Counted from the stretch's first letter, positions 17,215-28,068 are shown. The stretch is DNA of 64,000 nucleotides from Haloarcula sp. H-GB4 (GCF_030848575.1 NZ_JAVDDX010000001.1:1054001-1118000), one strand, 5' to 3'. Numbers and translations are program-made. The notes: a model not told the origin generated them from the sequence alone.

Positions 17215-17972
17215 TACACTTTCACGTCGTTGAATCGACCGTCGTACGCGACGTGATCAGGGTGTGTCGGCTCGGTCCCTTGTAACATCAGTCGGTCGAA
17301 CTTGCCCCACGTGTTTTCTAGCCCCAGATGCGCCCACTCGGCCGCCCGTCGGAGGTCGTGTGAGGGACCATCGCGATGGAACAGCGACCGCTCCACATTG
17401 TTTTGCAGCGCCGCACTGAGCGCTGCCACGCTCTCGAACGCCTCGGTGAACGTTACGTACGCCTCGCCAACGGTGCCGCGAACGTGGGCATACGACGAGG
17501 CGAACGGCTCGTGGCCGGTTTCCGACGTGAACGACTGCGCGCGGTCTCGATGGTGGGATAGCTGCTTGGGGTTGTACACCTCTAGCGCGTCGATGATGTC
17601 GTCGTACGCTTCGATGTCGTCCAGTCCAAGACTGACATTGAGAAAGCCGGGATGCGGGACGAGCACGGCCGCGTCCTGGCGGTCCAGTTCTCGCATCGCG
17701 CCATCGAAGGTAATGAAATCCGGAACAGGCTCTTCGAGGCCGATCGCCAGCACGTGCCGGCGCTGTTGCCAGGTGCCAGTAAATATCTCTCTGGCTGGAA
17801 ACACAGTCAGCTCTTCGTCAGAAAACGCCTCTGCTTGCCGCCGTATCTCCGACAGCCGCGTGAAATGCGGCGCATACACCAGCGCGTCGAGGCCACGTGC
17901 CTTCGCGCGCTCGACAACCCCGTCATCGAGCACTTTCACGTGGAGATCAACGGCGTACCCCTCGGGTTGCAC
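17211..17972 (-). CDS. PHP-domain protein
   Basis: 253 aa if started at the GTG at 17972 (VQPEGYAVDLHVKVL). The frame is open 73 codons further but overlaps the divergent zinc protein and its promoter; a TTG three codons before is also possible. The PHP phosphoesterase fold is indicated by VDLHVKVL near the start, LVYAPHFTR and VLVPHPGFLN with metal-binding histidines, and a C-terminal PHP-associated tail. PHP proteins include histidinol phosphatase and DNA-polymerase-linked nucleases; the substrate is unknown. The first DLHxH position reads DLHVK, so one usual metal ligand is replaced by lysine. Confidence 0.75.
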   Translation of the reverse strand: MQPEGYAVDLHVKVLDDGVVERAKARGLDALVYAPHFTRLSEIRRQAEAFSDEELTVFPAREIFTGTWQQRRHVLAIGLEEPVPDFITFDGAMRELDRQDAAVLVPHPGFLNVSLGLDDIEAYDDIIDALEVYNPKQLSHHRDRAQSFTSETGHEPFASSYAHVRGTVGEAYVTFTEAFESVAALSAALQNNVERSLFHRDGPSHDLRRAAEWAHLGLENTWGKFDRLMLQGTEPTHPDHVAYDGRFNDVKVY

Positions 17973-18054
17973 GGTCAACGCTAACTCCGTACTGCCATTA
18001 GGGGTTTCCGTTTTGGCAATCTGAGGGACAGACTTCTGACAGATGGCAGCCAAC

Positions 18055-18062
18055 GTTTTTAA
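18055..18062 (+). promoter_or_regulatory. TATA box of the C2H2-like zinc protein gene
   Basis: GTTTTTAA centred about 29 nt upstream of the ATG at 18088. The spacing predicts a leaderless or near-leaderless mRNA starting at that ATG and argues against the open-frame start at 18043. Confidence 0.5.
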
Positions 18063-18087
18063 CCCCGCGTCGCCTGCGACTGAGCAA

Positions 18088-18387
18088 ATGCCACGCTGGG
18101 AGTGCGACATCAAAGGGGACGAGAGACAGTTCGACCGCGTTGAAGAGCTTATTATCCACCAGTCAGTCGAACACGACCGTATCGAGTGCAAGGTCTGTGG
18201 TGCCGTCGTCCCCGACGGCTACTTCGCTATCAAGCACGCGTTCGACGAACACTCCCGCGCGGAGTACGTTCGCGCCTACGACGCCTCCGCCGCCGAGGTC
18301 CGCCGCCGTGAACAGATCAAGGAGTCCGTCGAGGCCGCCGCGAACATGAGCGAGGTCATCGACCGACTGGAAGGCGGCGAAGCATAG
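18088..18387 (+). CDS. Haloarchaeal C2H2-like zinc protein of unknown function
   Basis: 99 aa. The N-terminal 60 residues carry C6, a histidine pair in HQSVEH, then CKVCG and HAFDEHSR, a double zinc-finger-like arrangement (C...H-x4-H and CxxC...H-x4-H). The remainder is a charged helix. It resembles an uncharacterised conserved haloarchaeal family. The ATG at 18088 is supported by a TATA element. Divergent from the PHP gene; no operon partner. Confidence 0.75.
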   Translation: MPRWECDIKGDERQFDRVEELIIHQSVEHDRIECKVCGAVVPDGYFAIKHAFDEHSRAEYVRAYDASAAEVRRREQIKESVEAAANMSEVIDRLEGGEA

Positions 18388-18518
18388 CGACTGCCGGTGT
18401 TTTACCACGGTACTTGACCTTGCTCAGCAGTAACTGTCAACTAACTTGAAACCGCTAATTGACCGCTCTCTTGCGGATCGCTCCGCTCCCACTTCGAATT
18501 AAACGAGGAGCGCTTCGT

Positions 18519-18956
18519 CTACCGCTCTTCGGAGTCGAGAACGCGGATCTGGTCACCACGCACGGTAACCGGAATCGGGACCGTCGCCTCGTACAGTTCG
18601 ACGGTGACCTGATCCTTGCCTTCGTCGATACGCTGGACCTGCGCCTTCTCGCCCTTGAACGGGCCGGCGATGAGTTCGACGATATCGCCCTCCGCGATGC
18701 CTTCCACGTCTGGTTTCGGCGAGAGGAAGTGCTCGACTTCCGCCATCGAGGATTCCCCTTGCACGACACCGTTGGCGTGGGGAATCTCGTCGAGAATACG
18801 GTCGAACACGTTGTGATCGTCCGCTTCGACCATGACGTAGCTCGTGAGCGAGTCCGGCGCGAGCGCGGCGTGGATCTCGTCTTCTTCTCGGGAGATAATC
18901 ATGTCTGCGACGGTGCGCTCTTGACTGGCCGTGGTTTTGACTGCGTAGATCCCCAT
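18519..18956 (-). CDS. spt5: Transcription elongation factor Spt5 (archaeal NusG homologue)
   Basis: 145 aa: an NGN domain (residues 1-85, starting MGIYAVKTTASQERTVADMI) that clamps the RNA polymerase coiled coil with Spt4, and a KOW domain (about 88-120, EGDIVELIAGPFKGEKAQV). Normal length for the archaeal protein. It starts 4 bases after secE and is surely in the same operon, the conserved archaeal secE-spt5 pair. Confidence 0.96.
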   Translation of the reverse strand: MGIYAVKTTASQERTVADMIISREEDEIHAALAPDSLTSYVMVEADDHNVFDRILDEIPHANGVVQGESSMAEVEHFLSPKPDVEGIAEGDIVELIAGPFKGEKAQVQRIDEGKDQVTVELYEATVPIPVTVRGDQIRVLDSEER

Positions 18957-18960
18957 CAGT

Positions 18961-19140
18961 TTACACCGGCTTGCTGCCAGGGATGAAGGTCATCACGGCG
19001 AAGATGATGAACCCGAGCAGTCCGACCAGCGCGATGCCCGCGCCGGCGATTTTCGCGATCTGGGAGAACTCCTCCCACGACGGCGTACTCGCCAGTTTGA
19101 GTACGCGGATGTAGGAGGTGAGATCGTATGGAACGTCCAT
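18961..19140 (-). CDS. secE: Preprotein translocase subunit SecE (Sec61 gamma)
   Basis: 59 aa: an amphipathic N-terminal helix (LTSYIRVLKLASTPSWEEF) and a single transmembrane helix (about 34-54), the standard architecture of archaeal SecE. It clamps the SecY channel. A TATA-like CTATATTG (read as CAATATAG on the minus strand) at 19168-19175 lies about 30 nt upstream of the start. Upstream partner of spt5, 4-base spacing. Confidence 0.92.
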   Translation of the reverse strand: MDVPYDLTSYIRVLKLASTPSWEEFSQIAKIAGAGIALVGLLGFIIFAVMTFIPGSKPV

Positions 19141-19290
19141 AGCGGGTCGTACCCACTGGTGGCTTTTCTATATTGTGGTGCGCGGCGACGAGTCCGCACC
19201 CCTCACAGAGTGCGCTGGGTATAGCCTCCGATAAAAAATCAGCCGACAGAACGGATCGATAATCGGAACGGGCGTTCTGAACCCGTTCAG

Positions 19291-21744
19291 TCAGTCGTCG
19301 GTCAGCGCGGTTCCGTCCGACCCGTGTGACCCCAGTTCACTACTGCCATCGGCATCGCTGGTTTCGAACTGGTCGATGAGATCCTTGAGGTCGGTCGCCT
19401 GACTGGAGAGCGACTGTATCTTCTCGGTGACCTCCGTGATCGACGCCGTCTGTTCCTCGGCGGACGCGGCAACGTTCTCGGCCTCGGCAGATGTCTCCTC
19501 GCTGATCGAGCCGACTTCCTCGGACATCGAGACGACCTCTTCCATCGAGGCCGCCTGCTCGTCGGTCGCGTCGCTGATAGCCTGCACGCCGTCGTTGGCT
19601 TCGTTGACCTGCTGGACGATACTGGTCAGCGCATCGGTCGCGTTTTCGACCGTCTCTTTGCCGGCATCGACGCTCTCGCCCATGTCTCGCATGTCCTCGA
19701 CGGTGGAGTCCGTCCGGGACCGGATATCGCCGATCATCGACTCGATATCGGTCGTTGCTTCCTGCGTCTCCTCGGCGAGCGTCTTGATTTCGCGGGCCAC
19801 GACAGCGAACCCTTCGCCCGCCTCACCAGCTCGCGCGGCTTCGATGTTCGCGTTGAGCGCGAGCATGTTCGTCTGTTCCGCGATTTCGTCGATGAGCGTC
19901 GTGACCTCGCCGATGCGCTCCATCTCCTCCGCAAGGGACTCCACCTGTTCGATTGCCTCGGTGGACTTCCGTTCGAGCGCCTCGATTTCGGCGGCGGCCT
20001 GCTCGGCGTATTCGCGGCCGGATTCGCCGTCGTTGACGGCCTGTTGGGACTTCGAGGCGACTTCGTCGGTGGATGAGGTGATTTCCTCAACAGTCGCCGA
20101 CAGATCGGTCATCTCGTCGCTCACCTGCTGGATGTTCCGGTTTTGCTCGTCAGCGCCCTCAGCGATCTGTTGCACCGACTCGCTCACCGACTCGCTGGCC
20201 GACCGCACTTCCTGTGCGCTCGCGGAAATCGTCTCTGTCGAGCTGTCGACAGTGCCGGCGAACCCTTCGATGCGGTTGACCGTCCGTTCGAGTTCCGCGA
20301 TCATCTCGTTGAAACTCTCCGCGATATCGACCATCGCGTCGTAGTCGCTGTCGGTGGCCATCCGCTGGGTGAGATCCCCGGCCGCCGACTTGTCCATCAC
20401 GTTGCTGAACTCGGCTGCCTTCGCTTCGAGAGCAGACGCCATCGACTCCGCGTCTTCTTTCGCCGCCTCCGCCTCGTCTCTGGCGGCCTCGACGTCGGTA
20501 ATCAACGTCTGGATGTCTTCGCCCATCTCTTCCAGCGCCGCGCCGAACTCCCCGGGGATGCTTTCGTCGAGCGCCGGGTCGTCGAACCGCTTTTCCGCGA
20601 GCGCGTCAGCCTGGTCAGCGGCGGTCGTCAGGTACGCCTGCATCGACGCGAATGAGTCGTACAACTGTCCCATCTCGTCGACGCGCGTAGTCTCCGGGAG
20701 GGTGCTATTGATATCACCGGCGGCGATGTCCTCGGCGCTTTCGGCCACGCGGGAGAGTGCGTTTGCGGTTCCGCGCCCGATTGTCACACCGACGACGAAC
20801 AGTGCCCCGACGGCAAGCGCCACCAGGAGCGCGATATTCTGTGAGACAGCCGACTGCAGTGCGAACGCGCGGTCCTGGGGAACGTGATACAGCAACGCCC
20901 ACTCAGTGCCGGTCACCGGCGTGTACGCCATCACGTACTGCCCGTCTTCCATCCCCGTTCTGGCGGAGACGGACTTGTAGCCGGTTTCGCCGTTCAGTGC
21001 CGCGTCGACACTCGTGTCGGTCGCGTCCCCGGTTGCCGCGTACTCTTCGAGAATCGAGCTTTTCCGGTTGTCGAGGATGATCTGCCCGTTTGACCCGACG
21101 ACCTTCACGTCGCCGGTCGCAAACGGTGACGTGAACTCGTGGGAGCGCGCCTCAAGCGATGCCGTCAGCACAACGTATTCCTCGCTGCCGGAGACGGGCT
21201 GGACGAACGCGATAACCGATTCGTTCCCGCTCTGGTACGCTTCGGACGTGCCCGTTGGTCCTGATGAGATGACTGCCCCGCTCGCGTCGGTCCACGGGTC
21301 GTCAACGTCGCTCAGTGCGACACCGTTCAGTTCGTCGTCGGTGCTGGCGGTGACTGTGCCGTCAGCAGCGTCGACGTAATGAAGCGCCCGGACATCTCCC
21401 GGGAGCCCGATGAGCTTCTGTTCGAGCCACCGCTGGTGGTCTGTATCCGAGGTTGATTCGGACCGGTCACCGATAGACGACGCAAGGAACGACGTCGTAG
21501 ATTGCTTGTTCGAGACCCAACTCGAGACGGAACTCGACTGGGACTCTGCGACACCGAGAATCTGCTCCTCGGTCTGTGACTCGACCAGCGACCCCGTGTC
21601 GAGGTGGATGGCCGCGCCGCCCAGTGCGAGCACGACGACCACACCGAGCAACAGGACGCCGAACTTCGCCGCGTACCGCCGCCGAATAACGTCAGGGAGC
21701 GCACGTTCCGTCGCCTGCATCATCCGATTCGGGAGCGAACTCAT
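19291..21744 (-). CDS. Methyl-accepting chemotaxis transducer (Htr type)
   Basis: 817 aa. TM1 at about 28-48, an extracytoplasmic Cache-like sensor (50-295), TM2 at about 300-322, HAMP linkers (322-375 and again near 400-460), and a long cytoplasmic signalling coiled coil with the hairpin region [20 protein letters not shown] and flanking methylation helices. It transmits to CheA/CheW. Its start overlaps the stop of the binding-lipoprotein gene by 4 bases (ATGA), as in the haloarchaeal BasB-BasT and CosB-CosT pairs, so it probably senses the ligand through that protein. Ligand unknown; amino acids are the best guess. Confidence 0.92.
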   Translation of the reverse strand: MSSLPNRMMQATERALPDVIRRRYAAKFGVLLLGVVVVLALGGAAIHLDTGSLVESQTEEQILGVAESQSSSVSSWVSNKQSTTSFLASSIGDRSESTSDTDHQRWLEQKLIGLPGDVRALHYVDAADGTVTASTDDELNGVALSDVDDPWTDASGAVISSGPTGTSEAYQSGNESVIAFVQPVSGSEEYVVLTASLEARSHEFTSPFATGDVKVVGSNGQIILDNRKSSILEEYAATGDATDTSVDAALNGETGYKSVSARTGMEDGQYVMAYTPVTGTEWALLYHVPQDRAFALQSAVSQNIALLVALAVGALFVVGVTIGRGTANALSRVAESAEDIAAGDINSTLPETTRVDEMGQLYDSFASMQAYLTTAADQADALAEKRFDDPALDESIPGEFGAALEEMGEDIQTLITDVEAARDEAEAAKEDAESMASALEAKAAEFSNVMDKSAAGDLTQRMATDSDYDAMVDIAESFNEMIAELERTVNRIEGFAGTVDSSTETISASAQEVRSASESVSESVQQIAEGADEQNRNIQQVSDEMTDLSATVEEITSSTDEVASKSQQAVNDGESGREYAEQAAAEIEALERKSTEAIEQVESLAEEMERIGEVTTLIDEIAEQTNMLALNANIEAARAGEAGEGFAVVAREIKTLAEETQEATTDIESMIGDIRSRTDSTVEDMRDMGESVDAGKETVENATDALTSIVQQVNEANDGVQAISDATDEQAASMEEVVSMSEEVGSISEETSAEAENVAASAEEQTASITEVTEKIQSLSSQATDLKDLIDQFETSDADGSSELGSHGSDGTALTDD

Positions 21745-22979
21745 TGATTCCCTCCCGATTCGAAGAACCGTGACTGCAATAGCTCCAGCGACTCGACTGA
21801 CCCATTATTGACCCGTTCGATCAGGTACGAACTCAGCGGTTCGAGGTTCGCTGTCAGGTCGACGCCACCGGATGCGCCCTGGTAATTCACTGCTCGGCCT
21901 GCGTCAGTGAGTGACCGAACACGACCGAAGTCACCGACTGAAACAGTGTGTCCAGACCCGCCGGAGACCGACTGAATGGTCTCGGCGATTGCCGGACCGC
22001 TGGCTTCACCGGCCTGTTCGGCGGCACACGCCATCAAAAACAGCGCGTCGTAGGCGTTGACCGAGTACGCTCTGGGCTGGTCGATATCCGGGAGTCGGCG
22101 GACGAGTTCGAAGTACGCCTGCGTTCGCGCAGAGGACAGTGACGCGCTGTAGAACCCATCGTAGTACGACGGGAGGTCGCCACCGAACATCCCCGCAGAC
22201 AGCACCCATGGAACGTCGTACTCCGACTGGCTGTACGCATCAAGGATACCGCGCTCCTGGCCGGAGACGCTAGTGAAGCTGACGGCATCAGGGTCGTTCT
22301 GGAACACGTCCCCGATCGTGTCGCCGAACGATTCCGACGCCGGGTCGTACCGAACGTCGGCGACGATCTCAGCGTCCAGTGCCTCACGCTGTGCGTCTGC
22401 CAGTCCAGCACCGAACGAATTGTCGATACTCAGTAACGCGACGGAGTCCGCGTCGATGTACAGCGAGTCGTCGACGGCCTTCGCCATCACGACTGCTTGC
22501 GTCCCGTCGCTTGGCACCGTTCTGCCGAAGTACTTCCGCCCGTTGGCTTGGCCGGCCGTCGATAGCTGTGGGGCAGTACTGGCGGGGCTGACCTCCATGA
22601 TCTCGTCGTTGGCCGCCTCCGGTGCGAGAGCGAGTGACGCGTCACTGACGAGGCCACCGACGAAGCCGATGACACCACGGTCGACAAGCGTCCGGTACTG
22701 CTCGACAGCGATTTCAGCGCTGGCTTCGGTATCGAGGATGGTCACTTCAACGTCGGTACCGCCGATACCACCGGCCGCGTTGACGTCGCTCACTGCCTGC
22801 TCAACCATGCGCTTGCCGTGTTGCCCGAGCGGAGCGAGCGCACCACTGAGCGGAAGGAGCGCACCAAACTGCACAGTGCCCCCGCTCCCGCTCAGAGTCC
22901 CAAGGCAGCCAGACGAGAGGCCCAAGCTCCCAGCTGCGATACATTTTTTGAGAACGCCACGCCTCGAATCTGAGTACAT
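21741..22979 (-). CDS. Extracellular ligand-binding lipoprotein, LivJ/type 1 periplasmic-binding fold
   Basis: 412 aa from the ATG at 22979; the frame opens 73 codons higher but that part is low-complexity and overlaps the ftsZ end. The N-terminus [21 protein letters not shown] is a Tat signal with a lipobox (SSGC), so the protein is anchored by a lipid outside the membrane. The body has the branched-chain-amino-acid receptor signature [20 protein letters not shown] and two Rossmann lobes. No permease or ATPase genes follow; instead it overlaps the chemotaxis transducer, so it is a chemoreceptor binding protein rather than a transporter part. Confidence 0.88.
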   Translation of the reverse strand: MYSDSRRGVLKKCIAAGSLGLSSGCLGTLSGSGGTVQFGALLPLSGALAPLGQHGKRMVEQAVSDVNAAGGIGGTDVEVTILDTEASAEIAVEQYRTLVDRGVIGFVGGLVSDASLALAPEAANDEIMEVSPASTAPQLSTAGQANGRKYFGRTVPSDGTQAVVMAKAVDDSLYIDADSVALLSIDNSFGAGLADAQREALDAEIVADVRYDPASESFGDTIGDVFQNDPDAVSFTSVSGQERGILDAYSQSEYDVPWVLSAGMFGGDLPSYYDGFYSASLSSARTQAYFELVRRLPDIDQPRAYSVNAYDALFLMACAAEQAGEASGPAIAETIQSVSGGSGHTVSVGDFGRVRSLTDAGRAVNYQGASGGVDLTANLEPLSSYLIERVNNGSVESLELLQSRFFESGGNQ

Positions 22980-23106
22980 AGACAAACAGTCTGAATTTCC
23001 GGATAAACGCTTTTCGGCGAGAATATCATTTATGATAGTAAAATGTAGGTAGAGCGGTATATAACGGTAGTTACGGAGAAACAAAGAACTGAGACGACGA
23101 GGCAGT

Positions 23107-24267
23107 TTAGTCGACGTAGTCGATGTCTTCGCCGAGTTGCTGTGCGGCCTTCTCCTGTTCGGCCTCACTCTGGCCGTAGATTTGTGGGCTCTCGACACCA
23201 GTGACGACGATCATCGTCTCCATCTTGCCCTCGAACTCGTTGTTGACCGACGCACCCCAGATGATACGAGCGTCAGGGTCGATACGGTCGTAGATCTCCT
23301 CGACGACACCCTCTGCTTCTTCGATGCTCATGTCGGGGCCACCGACGACGTTGACGAGCGCCGAGTTCGCGCCGTCGAACTCCACGTCCAGCAGCGGGGA
23401 GCGGAGTGCCGAGCGGATAGAGTCCTGTGCCTTATTCTCGGAGTCTGATTCGCCGAGCCCGATCATCGCGACACCGCCGTTCTCCATGATGGTCCGAACG
23501 TCGGCGAAGTCCACGTTAACGAGGCCGGGTTTGGTAATCAGTTCGGTCATGCCCTTGACCGAGCGCATCAGCACGCGGTCACAGATTTTGAACGCATCCT
23601 GCAGCGGCATCGACGGCGCGTAGTCAAGCAGGCGGTCATTCGGTACGACAATGACCGTATCGGAGACCGAACGGAGTCGTTCGAGGCCAGCGTCGGCGTT
23701 CGCACGGCGGCGCTCACCCTCCGCGGTGAAGGGAATCGTGACGATAGAAATGGTGAGTGCGCCAGCTTCCTGCGCGGCCTGTGCGACGACCGGGGCCGCG
23801 CCAGTCCCGGTTCCGCCGCCGAGGCCGGCGGTGACGAACACCATATCTGAACCGTCGATAGACTGCTGGATGTCCTCAATATCTTCCTGTGCGGCCTCCT
23901 CGCCGATTTTCGGAACGGAGCCCGCGCCGCGGCCACCGGTACGCTTGCGGCCGATGAGAATCTTGGTGTCGGCGGCCACCTCGTCGGCAAGGTGCTGTGC
24001 GTCGGTGTTTGCGGCGACGAGTTTGGCCCCGTGGATGCCCTCCTCCATCATCCGGGTGACCGTGTTCCCGCCAGCGCCACCACAGCCGACGACCGTAATC
24101 TTCGTCTCCAGATCTTTGACGACGCTTGCCAGTTCCTCGTCGGACATCGTCCCCGATGTGGACATGTCTTGGGACGGCGTCGATGTCGTTTCGTCGACGG
24201 TTCCACCAGCCGCGTCCTCCCCGTCTTGTTCTGCCTCGTCGATAGCGTCGTCAATTATCGAATCCAT
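23107..24267 (-). CDS. ftsZ1: Cell division GTPase FtsZ (FtsZ1 type)
   Basis: 386 aa. GTP-binding loops: [12 protein letters not shown] at 59-70 and the tubulin signature GLGGGTGTG at 148-156; the catalytic T7 loop NADAGLERL follows. The acidic N-terminus starting [15 protein letters not shown] and the pab/aroE genes nearby resemble haloarchaeal FtsZ1 more than FtsZ2, but the paralogue call needs a tree. FtsZ1 scaffolds the mid-cell division ring. The C-terminus ends EDIDYVD. Its 3' end faces the lipoprotein gene 127 bases away; elsewhere in archaea secE-spt5 often follows directly. Confidence 0.95.
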   Translation of the reverse strand: MDSIIDDAIDEAEQDGEDAAGGTVDETTSTPSQDMSTSGTMSDEELASVVKDLETKITVVGCGGAGGNTVTRMMEEGIHGAKLVAANTDAQHLADEVAADTKILIGRKRTGGRGAGSVPKIGEEAAQEDIEDIQQSIDGSDMVFVTAGLGGGTGTGAAPVVAQAAQEAGALTISIVTIPFTAEGERRRANADAGLERLRSVSDTVIVVPNDRLLDYAPSMPLQDAFKICDRVLMRSVKGMTELITKPGLVNVDFADVRTIMENGGVAMIGLGESDSENKAQDSIRSALRSPLLDVEFDGANSALVNVVGGPDMSIEEAEGVVEEIYDRIDPDARIIWGASVNNEFEGKMETMIVVTGVESPQIYGQSEAEQEKAAQQLGEDIDYVD

Positions 24268-24370
24268 AATTTAAAGCGTCCTTGCAGACGAATAGTTATT
24301 AGTTTTCCCCCTGTGTCTGACGCTCGTCTGACGTATTGAGTGCCAGCTTCGGCGGCTAACGCGCCAGTGT

Positions 24371-25726
24371 TCACAACGTATATCGACGTATACGCTCGCG
24401 CTGGAACCGCTTCGGGTTGATCTCTTCGCCATCGATTTCGACCGATTCGCCCGAGGCGAGTTTCCCGAACTTCGGTCCTTCAGGGATATCAGCAGTTCGC
24501 GCGAGGTCCGGATCGAACGCTGTCTCGCGGGCAATGAGTTCGTCCGCGTTTCGCTCGACGCTGTCGAAGCGCCGTTCGAGAATTTCGACGAGCGGGTCGA
24601 CGACCGCTTCTAGCTCCGTCATCGCTGGACAGACAATCGGTCCGGTGAGCACGGTGCCGTTTTGCTCGGTCGCGTACGCGATAGACTGGCGGTCGATAGT
24701 CTCACGCAATGCCGCACTATCGATGCCGCGCACGTCCGAGATCAGTTCGTCCGGGAGGTCGAGTACGGTCCACTCGCCATCGTATCCGGGTGCGAGCTCC
24801 CCGAACCTGAGCCCGTCGTCGACCGGCCGGACAGCGTCTTCCAGCGTCTCGACGAGGCCAAGGTCGACACCGGTCGTCTCCTGAACGAACGTCTCGCTGA
24901 CGACGCGGTAGCCCAGCGACTCGATGGCAGCCGTGAGGTCCGGCCGGTCGCCCTCCATGAGGGCGTAGTCGGCCGCGCTGGCCCGGAAGGCGCGGTCGAG
25001 AACGGTGTCGTGCTCCTCGTCGCTGTCGGCCCACTCCGCCAGCGCGTCTAACGACCAGTTGGCGGCAAGGTGGCCGACCGCCCAGTCCGTCTCACGGACG
25101 ACCCGCTCGAACCGCGGGGCGTAGTGGCCGCCGCCGACGCCGAGGAGGTGGCGGCGCGTCCCGTTCTCACGTGGCCTGTCAGCCGGTTCGTCGGCGAGGT
25201 CCAGTATCGCTCTGGCGGCGGCTTCGGCGGCGTCAGGGTCCTCCCACTGTGGCTCCGCGCTGCCGACTTCGACGAACATCGACGGGACGCCGACGTCTGT
25301 CGGGCCGTGGTGCGTACACTCCATCCCAACCTCGTAGTCCGGCGGGGCGTGGCGCTGGAGCGCTGACACCACGGCCTTGTGAGCACCGGGACAGGCGCGG
25401 GCGAACTGCCCGTCTTCGCCGCCGTACTCCGCGACGCCGAAGTTCCCAGTGTGGTGAGCCGTCAGGAGTTCGTCCGTCTCGCCGGCGTGTTTTGAAGCGA
25501 ACACCAGCAGGTCTAGATCGTCAAACGCCGCCGCGACGTTTTCGATGTCCAAATGTAACGCCTCGAACTCGCGGAGTTCGACGCTGTCTGTTCGGTACAC
25601 CGTGCCGCCGCCCTCGGAAGCGGGTCGCGTCTCGTCGACGCTTGGCTCCCAGCCCCGCAGGGTGCGAAGGTGCTCCCCGATGTGAGTCGACGCCGCGTCG
25701 GCATGTGAGACAACGATTCCAAGCAT
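24371..25726 (-). CDS. dtdA: D-aminoacyl-tRNA deacylase
   Basis: 451 aa from the ATG at 25726, whose first base is the last base of the upstream stop (TGATG), so translation is coupled; the TTG one codon before is less likely. It has the archaeal/plant DtdA (GEK1) features VVSHADAASTHIGEHL, FASKHAGE, TAHHTGNFG, ECTHHGP and VGGGHYAPRF, histidine-rich loops that bind two zinc ions. It removes D-amino acids mischarged on tRNA. A C-terminal extension of about 160 residues beyond the catalytic domain (positions 285 on) is typical of haloarchaeal members. Confidence 0.92.
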   Translation of the reverse strand: MLGIVVSHADAASTHIGEHLRTLRGWEPSVDETRPASEGGGTVYRTDSVELREFEALHLDIENVAAAFDDLDLLVFASKHAGETDELLTAHHTGNFGVAEYGGEDGQFARACPGAHKAVVSALQRHAPPDYEVGMECTHHGPTDVGVPSMFVEVGSAEPQWEDPDAAEAAARAILDLADEPADRPRENGTRRHLLGVGGGHYAPRFERVVRETDWAVGHLAANWSLDALAEWADSDEEHDTVLDRAFRASAADYALMEGDRPDLTAAIESLGYRVVSETFVQETTGVDLGLVETLEDAVRPVDDGLRFGELAPGYDGEWTVLDLPDELISDVRGIDSAALRETIDRQSIAYATEQNGTVLTGPIVCPAMTELEAVVDPLVEILERRFDSVERNADELIARETAFDPDLARTADIPEGPKFGKLASGESVEIDGEEINPKRFQRERIRRYTL

Positions 25727-27111
25727 CAATCGGCGTTCTCCAGATGGACTGGTTCACGGCCCATCGCGGACCGGACAGCGTCACCGGCCAGTCCGAATAG
25801 ATGTTTCAGCGCCTTGCGGCGCTGGACGAACAGTCCCACACCGAGGGCGACGTAGAGGCCCGTATACGCCAGCAGGAGGTCGTGACTCGATATCGGCACA
25901 GCGATGAGGTCCCTGATGATGACGAACTCTAGGACCACCTGTGATATGAACAGCGCGAACAGTCCGACTGCTTCGCGGATACTGATCTCGAAGTTGACCA
26001 GAATGGCGAGCGCGAAGAAGGACTGGGCCGCTGTAATCCAGATCTCCGCGCCCTGTCTGGCGTCGAACGGCAGGACACCGTACCCGCCGAGCGCGATTGA
26101 GTACACCACCGCGATGGTCCCGATGAGCAGCGTCCACTGATTGAGTTTCGAGGAGATGAGGGCGTTGAACCCGGCGGTCGACCGGGCTTTGTTGACCAGC
26201 ACGGCGACGACGATGAGTTCGGGTGACTCACTGGCCAGCGGAGCAACCCACTGGATCATGAAGAACTCGGGGATGCCGTTCGCGACGCCGATCTCTTCGA
26301 GGCCGTGGGCGAACGGCTCGACTGCAGTGAATATCATCGCGCCAGAGTAGCCAAACAGCACTAGGACGACGAGCGGCCGCCACGGCAGCGACCACTCCTG
26401 GAAGTACTTTGGCACGCCCACAGTGTGCTCGCTGTGTTCGATGTCGGACTTGAGCACGAGGCCGATGTACGCGACGTAGAGGCCGACCAGGAACAGCGTA
26501 TCGAGGATACCGATACCGCCGCCAAGAGGGACGAGAAACGCCCACAGCGTCGCCAGAAAGAGGAAAGAAATCTCGGTTGCGATGTCGGTGTCAAGCTGGA
26601 CGGCGTCTTTCAGGAAGCCATCGCGTTTCGTGACTGCGGGGTCCCGCGTCTTTGCGGCGCGCCAGACGGTGAACACAGCGATGCCCGCCCAGCCGATGCC
26701 GATGAGGATGCGGTTCGCGCCGGTCATGTTCGCAATCGCGAGGTTTGCGTCGTGACAGGCGCGAGCAAGCCCCCCGGTCGCGGACTCGATTTCTGCCGCC
26801 GTGAACTGGCGACAGGCTTCCGTTGTCGCACCACCAGCCCCGGCGTTCCAGGCGTACAGCGCGTCGACGGCGTACTCGGGAGCCACGGCGAGGATAGCGA
26901 GAACAGCGATAGCGAACGCCCTCGGTACGTCTTTCTCGGCGGTTTCAGCGCCCCAGGCCAGGAGGAACGACGCCCCGAGGACGGCGAGCCCACTGACTGC
27001 GACGGTGGTCACGTTCCCGACCTCGATGCCGGAAATGAATAAGTAAATCCAGCCGACAGTCAGGGCCAGCGCGACTGCGACTTGCATCAGTGGATGGCGA
27101 AAACGACTCAC
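25726..27111 (-). CDS. Sodium/calcium exchanger-family membrane protein
   Basis: 461 aa with about 11 hydrophobic segments. Two inverted NCX alpha-repeat-like motifs are visible: AVAPEYAVDALYAW (about 95-108) and WVAPLASESPELIVVAVLV (about 288-306), where the acidic residues would bind the cation. The family exchanges Ca2+ or K+ for Na+ or H+. The central loop is longer than in bacterial CaxA/YrbG types. Located directly upstream of dtdA with a one-base overlap, but with no evident functional tie. Confidence 0.85.
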   Translation of the reverse strand: MSRFRHPLMQVAVALALTVGWIYLFISGIEVGNVTTVAVSGLAVLGASFLLAWGAETAEKDVPRAFAIAVLAILAVAPEYAVDALYAWNAGAGGATTEACRQFTAAEIESATGGLARACHDANLAIANMTGANRILIGIGWAGIAVFTVWRAAKTRDPAVTKRDGFLKDAVQLDTDIATEISFLFLATLWAFLVPLGGGIGILDTLFLVGLYVAYIGLVLKSDIEHSEHTVGVPKYFQEWSLPWRPLVVLVLFGYSGAMIFTAVEPFAHGLEEIGVANGIPEFFMIQWVAPLASESPELIVVAVLVNKARSTAGFNALISSKLNQWTLLIGTIAVVYSIALGGYGVLPFDARQGAEIWITAAQSFFALAILVNFEISIREAVGLFALFISQVVLEFVIIRDLIAVPISSHDLLLAYTGLYVALGVGLFVQRRKALKHLFGLAGDAVRSAMGREPVHLENAD

Positions 27112-27220
27112 TGTCGGAAGTGTGGCTGGGTTCGGCTGAAAAGCTTGCGAAAGTGTCGGCCCGAGGCCGTGCTTCCCACAGAGCGTGGCGTTGATACGAC
27201 CGGGGCGCGCTGGCGTTGAT

Positions 27221-28018
27221 ATGGACGTTTACGGACTCATCGGCAACCCGGTCGGGCACTCGCTATCGCCGCCGATGCACGAGGCAGGCTACGAGGCACT
27301 GGGACTTGCTGCACGCTACGTCACGTTCGAACCACCAGCGGACTCTGGTACCAAAGCCATCGAAGCGGCAGAGACGCTCGGAGTCGACGGCCTCAACGTC
27401 ACGATTCCGTTCAAGCAGGACGTGCTAGACGCCGTTAACCCCGCGCCGCTCGCCGAGCGCATTGGTGCGGTCAACACTGTCGCCTTTGACGGCGGGACAC
27501 CGACGGGCTACAACACCGACGCGATCGGTGCAGTCCGAGCGCTGGACCACCACGACGTGTCGCTGTCGGGCACGGCGGTCGTCGTCGGGGCCGGCGGTGC
27601 GGGGCGAGCGGTCGCGTTCGGCCTCGCCGATGAGGGACTGTCGGTGCGGGTCGCAAACCGTACCGAGTCAAAAGCCGACGCACTCGCCGACGAGGTCCCG
27701 GACGCGTCCGGCCATGGGCTCGAATCGCTCTCCGGCCTGCTTGCGGACGCCGACATCCTCGTCAACTGTACCAGCGTTGGGATGGAGGAAGACGAGACGC
27801 CGGTTCCCACCGACGCGCTACACAGCGGCCTCGCGGTGCTCGATGCGGTGTACACGCCGATCGAGACCCGCCTGCTACAGGACGCGGCGGCCGCTGGCGC
27901 GACGACTGTTGACGGCGCGTGGATGCTCCTGTATCAGGGGGTTGAGGCGTTTGAACGTTGGACTGGCGAGGACGCGCCCGTGGGCAGGATGAACGACCAG
28001 TTGCGCGAACACCTGTAG
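27221..28018 (+). CDS. aroE: Shikimate 5-dehydrogenase
   Basis: 265 aa from the ATG at 27221 ([20 protein letters not shown]), where the substrate-binding SLS motif is residues 15-17; an in-frame start at 27185 would add 12 residues with no homology. NGLxVTIPFKQ at about 62-70 holds the catalytic lysine, and GAGGAGRAV at about 125-133 binds NADP. It reduces 3-dehydroshikimate to shikimate. Near other chorismate-linked genes (pab cluster) but 100 bases after a divergent gene, so independently transcribed. Confidence 0.96.
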   Translation: MDVYGLIGNPVGHSLSPPMHEAGYEALGLAARYVTFEPPADSGTKAIEAAETLGVDGLNVTIPFKQDVLDAVNPAPLAERIGAVNTVAFDGGTPTGYNTDAIGAVRALDHHDVSLSGTAVVVGAGGAGRAVAFGLADEGLSVRVANRTESKADALADEVPDASGHGLESLSGLLADADILVNCTSVGMEEDETPVPTDALHSGLAVLDAVYTPIETRLLQDAAAAGATTVDGAWMLLYQGVEAFERWTGEDAPVGRMNDQLREHL

Positions 28019-28068
28019 CGGAGCGGTCACCAGCAAGAGATTTGTGTGGGGGATAAATACGTTCACGT

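Noticed and set aside
19427..20344. Long plus-strand Ser/Ala-rich frame opposite the transducer
   Set aside because: Antisense reading of the regular coiled-coil codons; not a plausible protein.
22980..23198. 73-residue N-terminal extension of the binding lipoprotein
   Set aside because: It would bury the Tat signal and lipobox in the middle of the protein; the ATG at 22979 puts the signal at the N-terminus.
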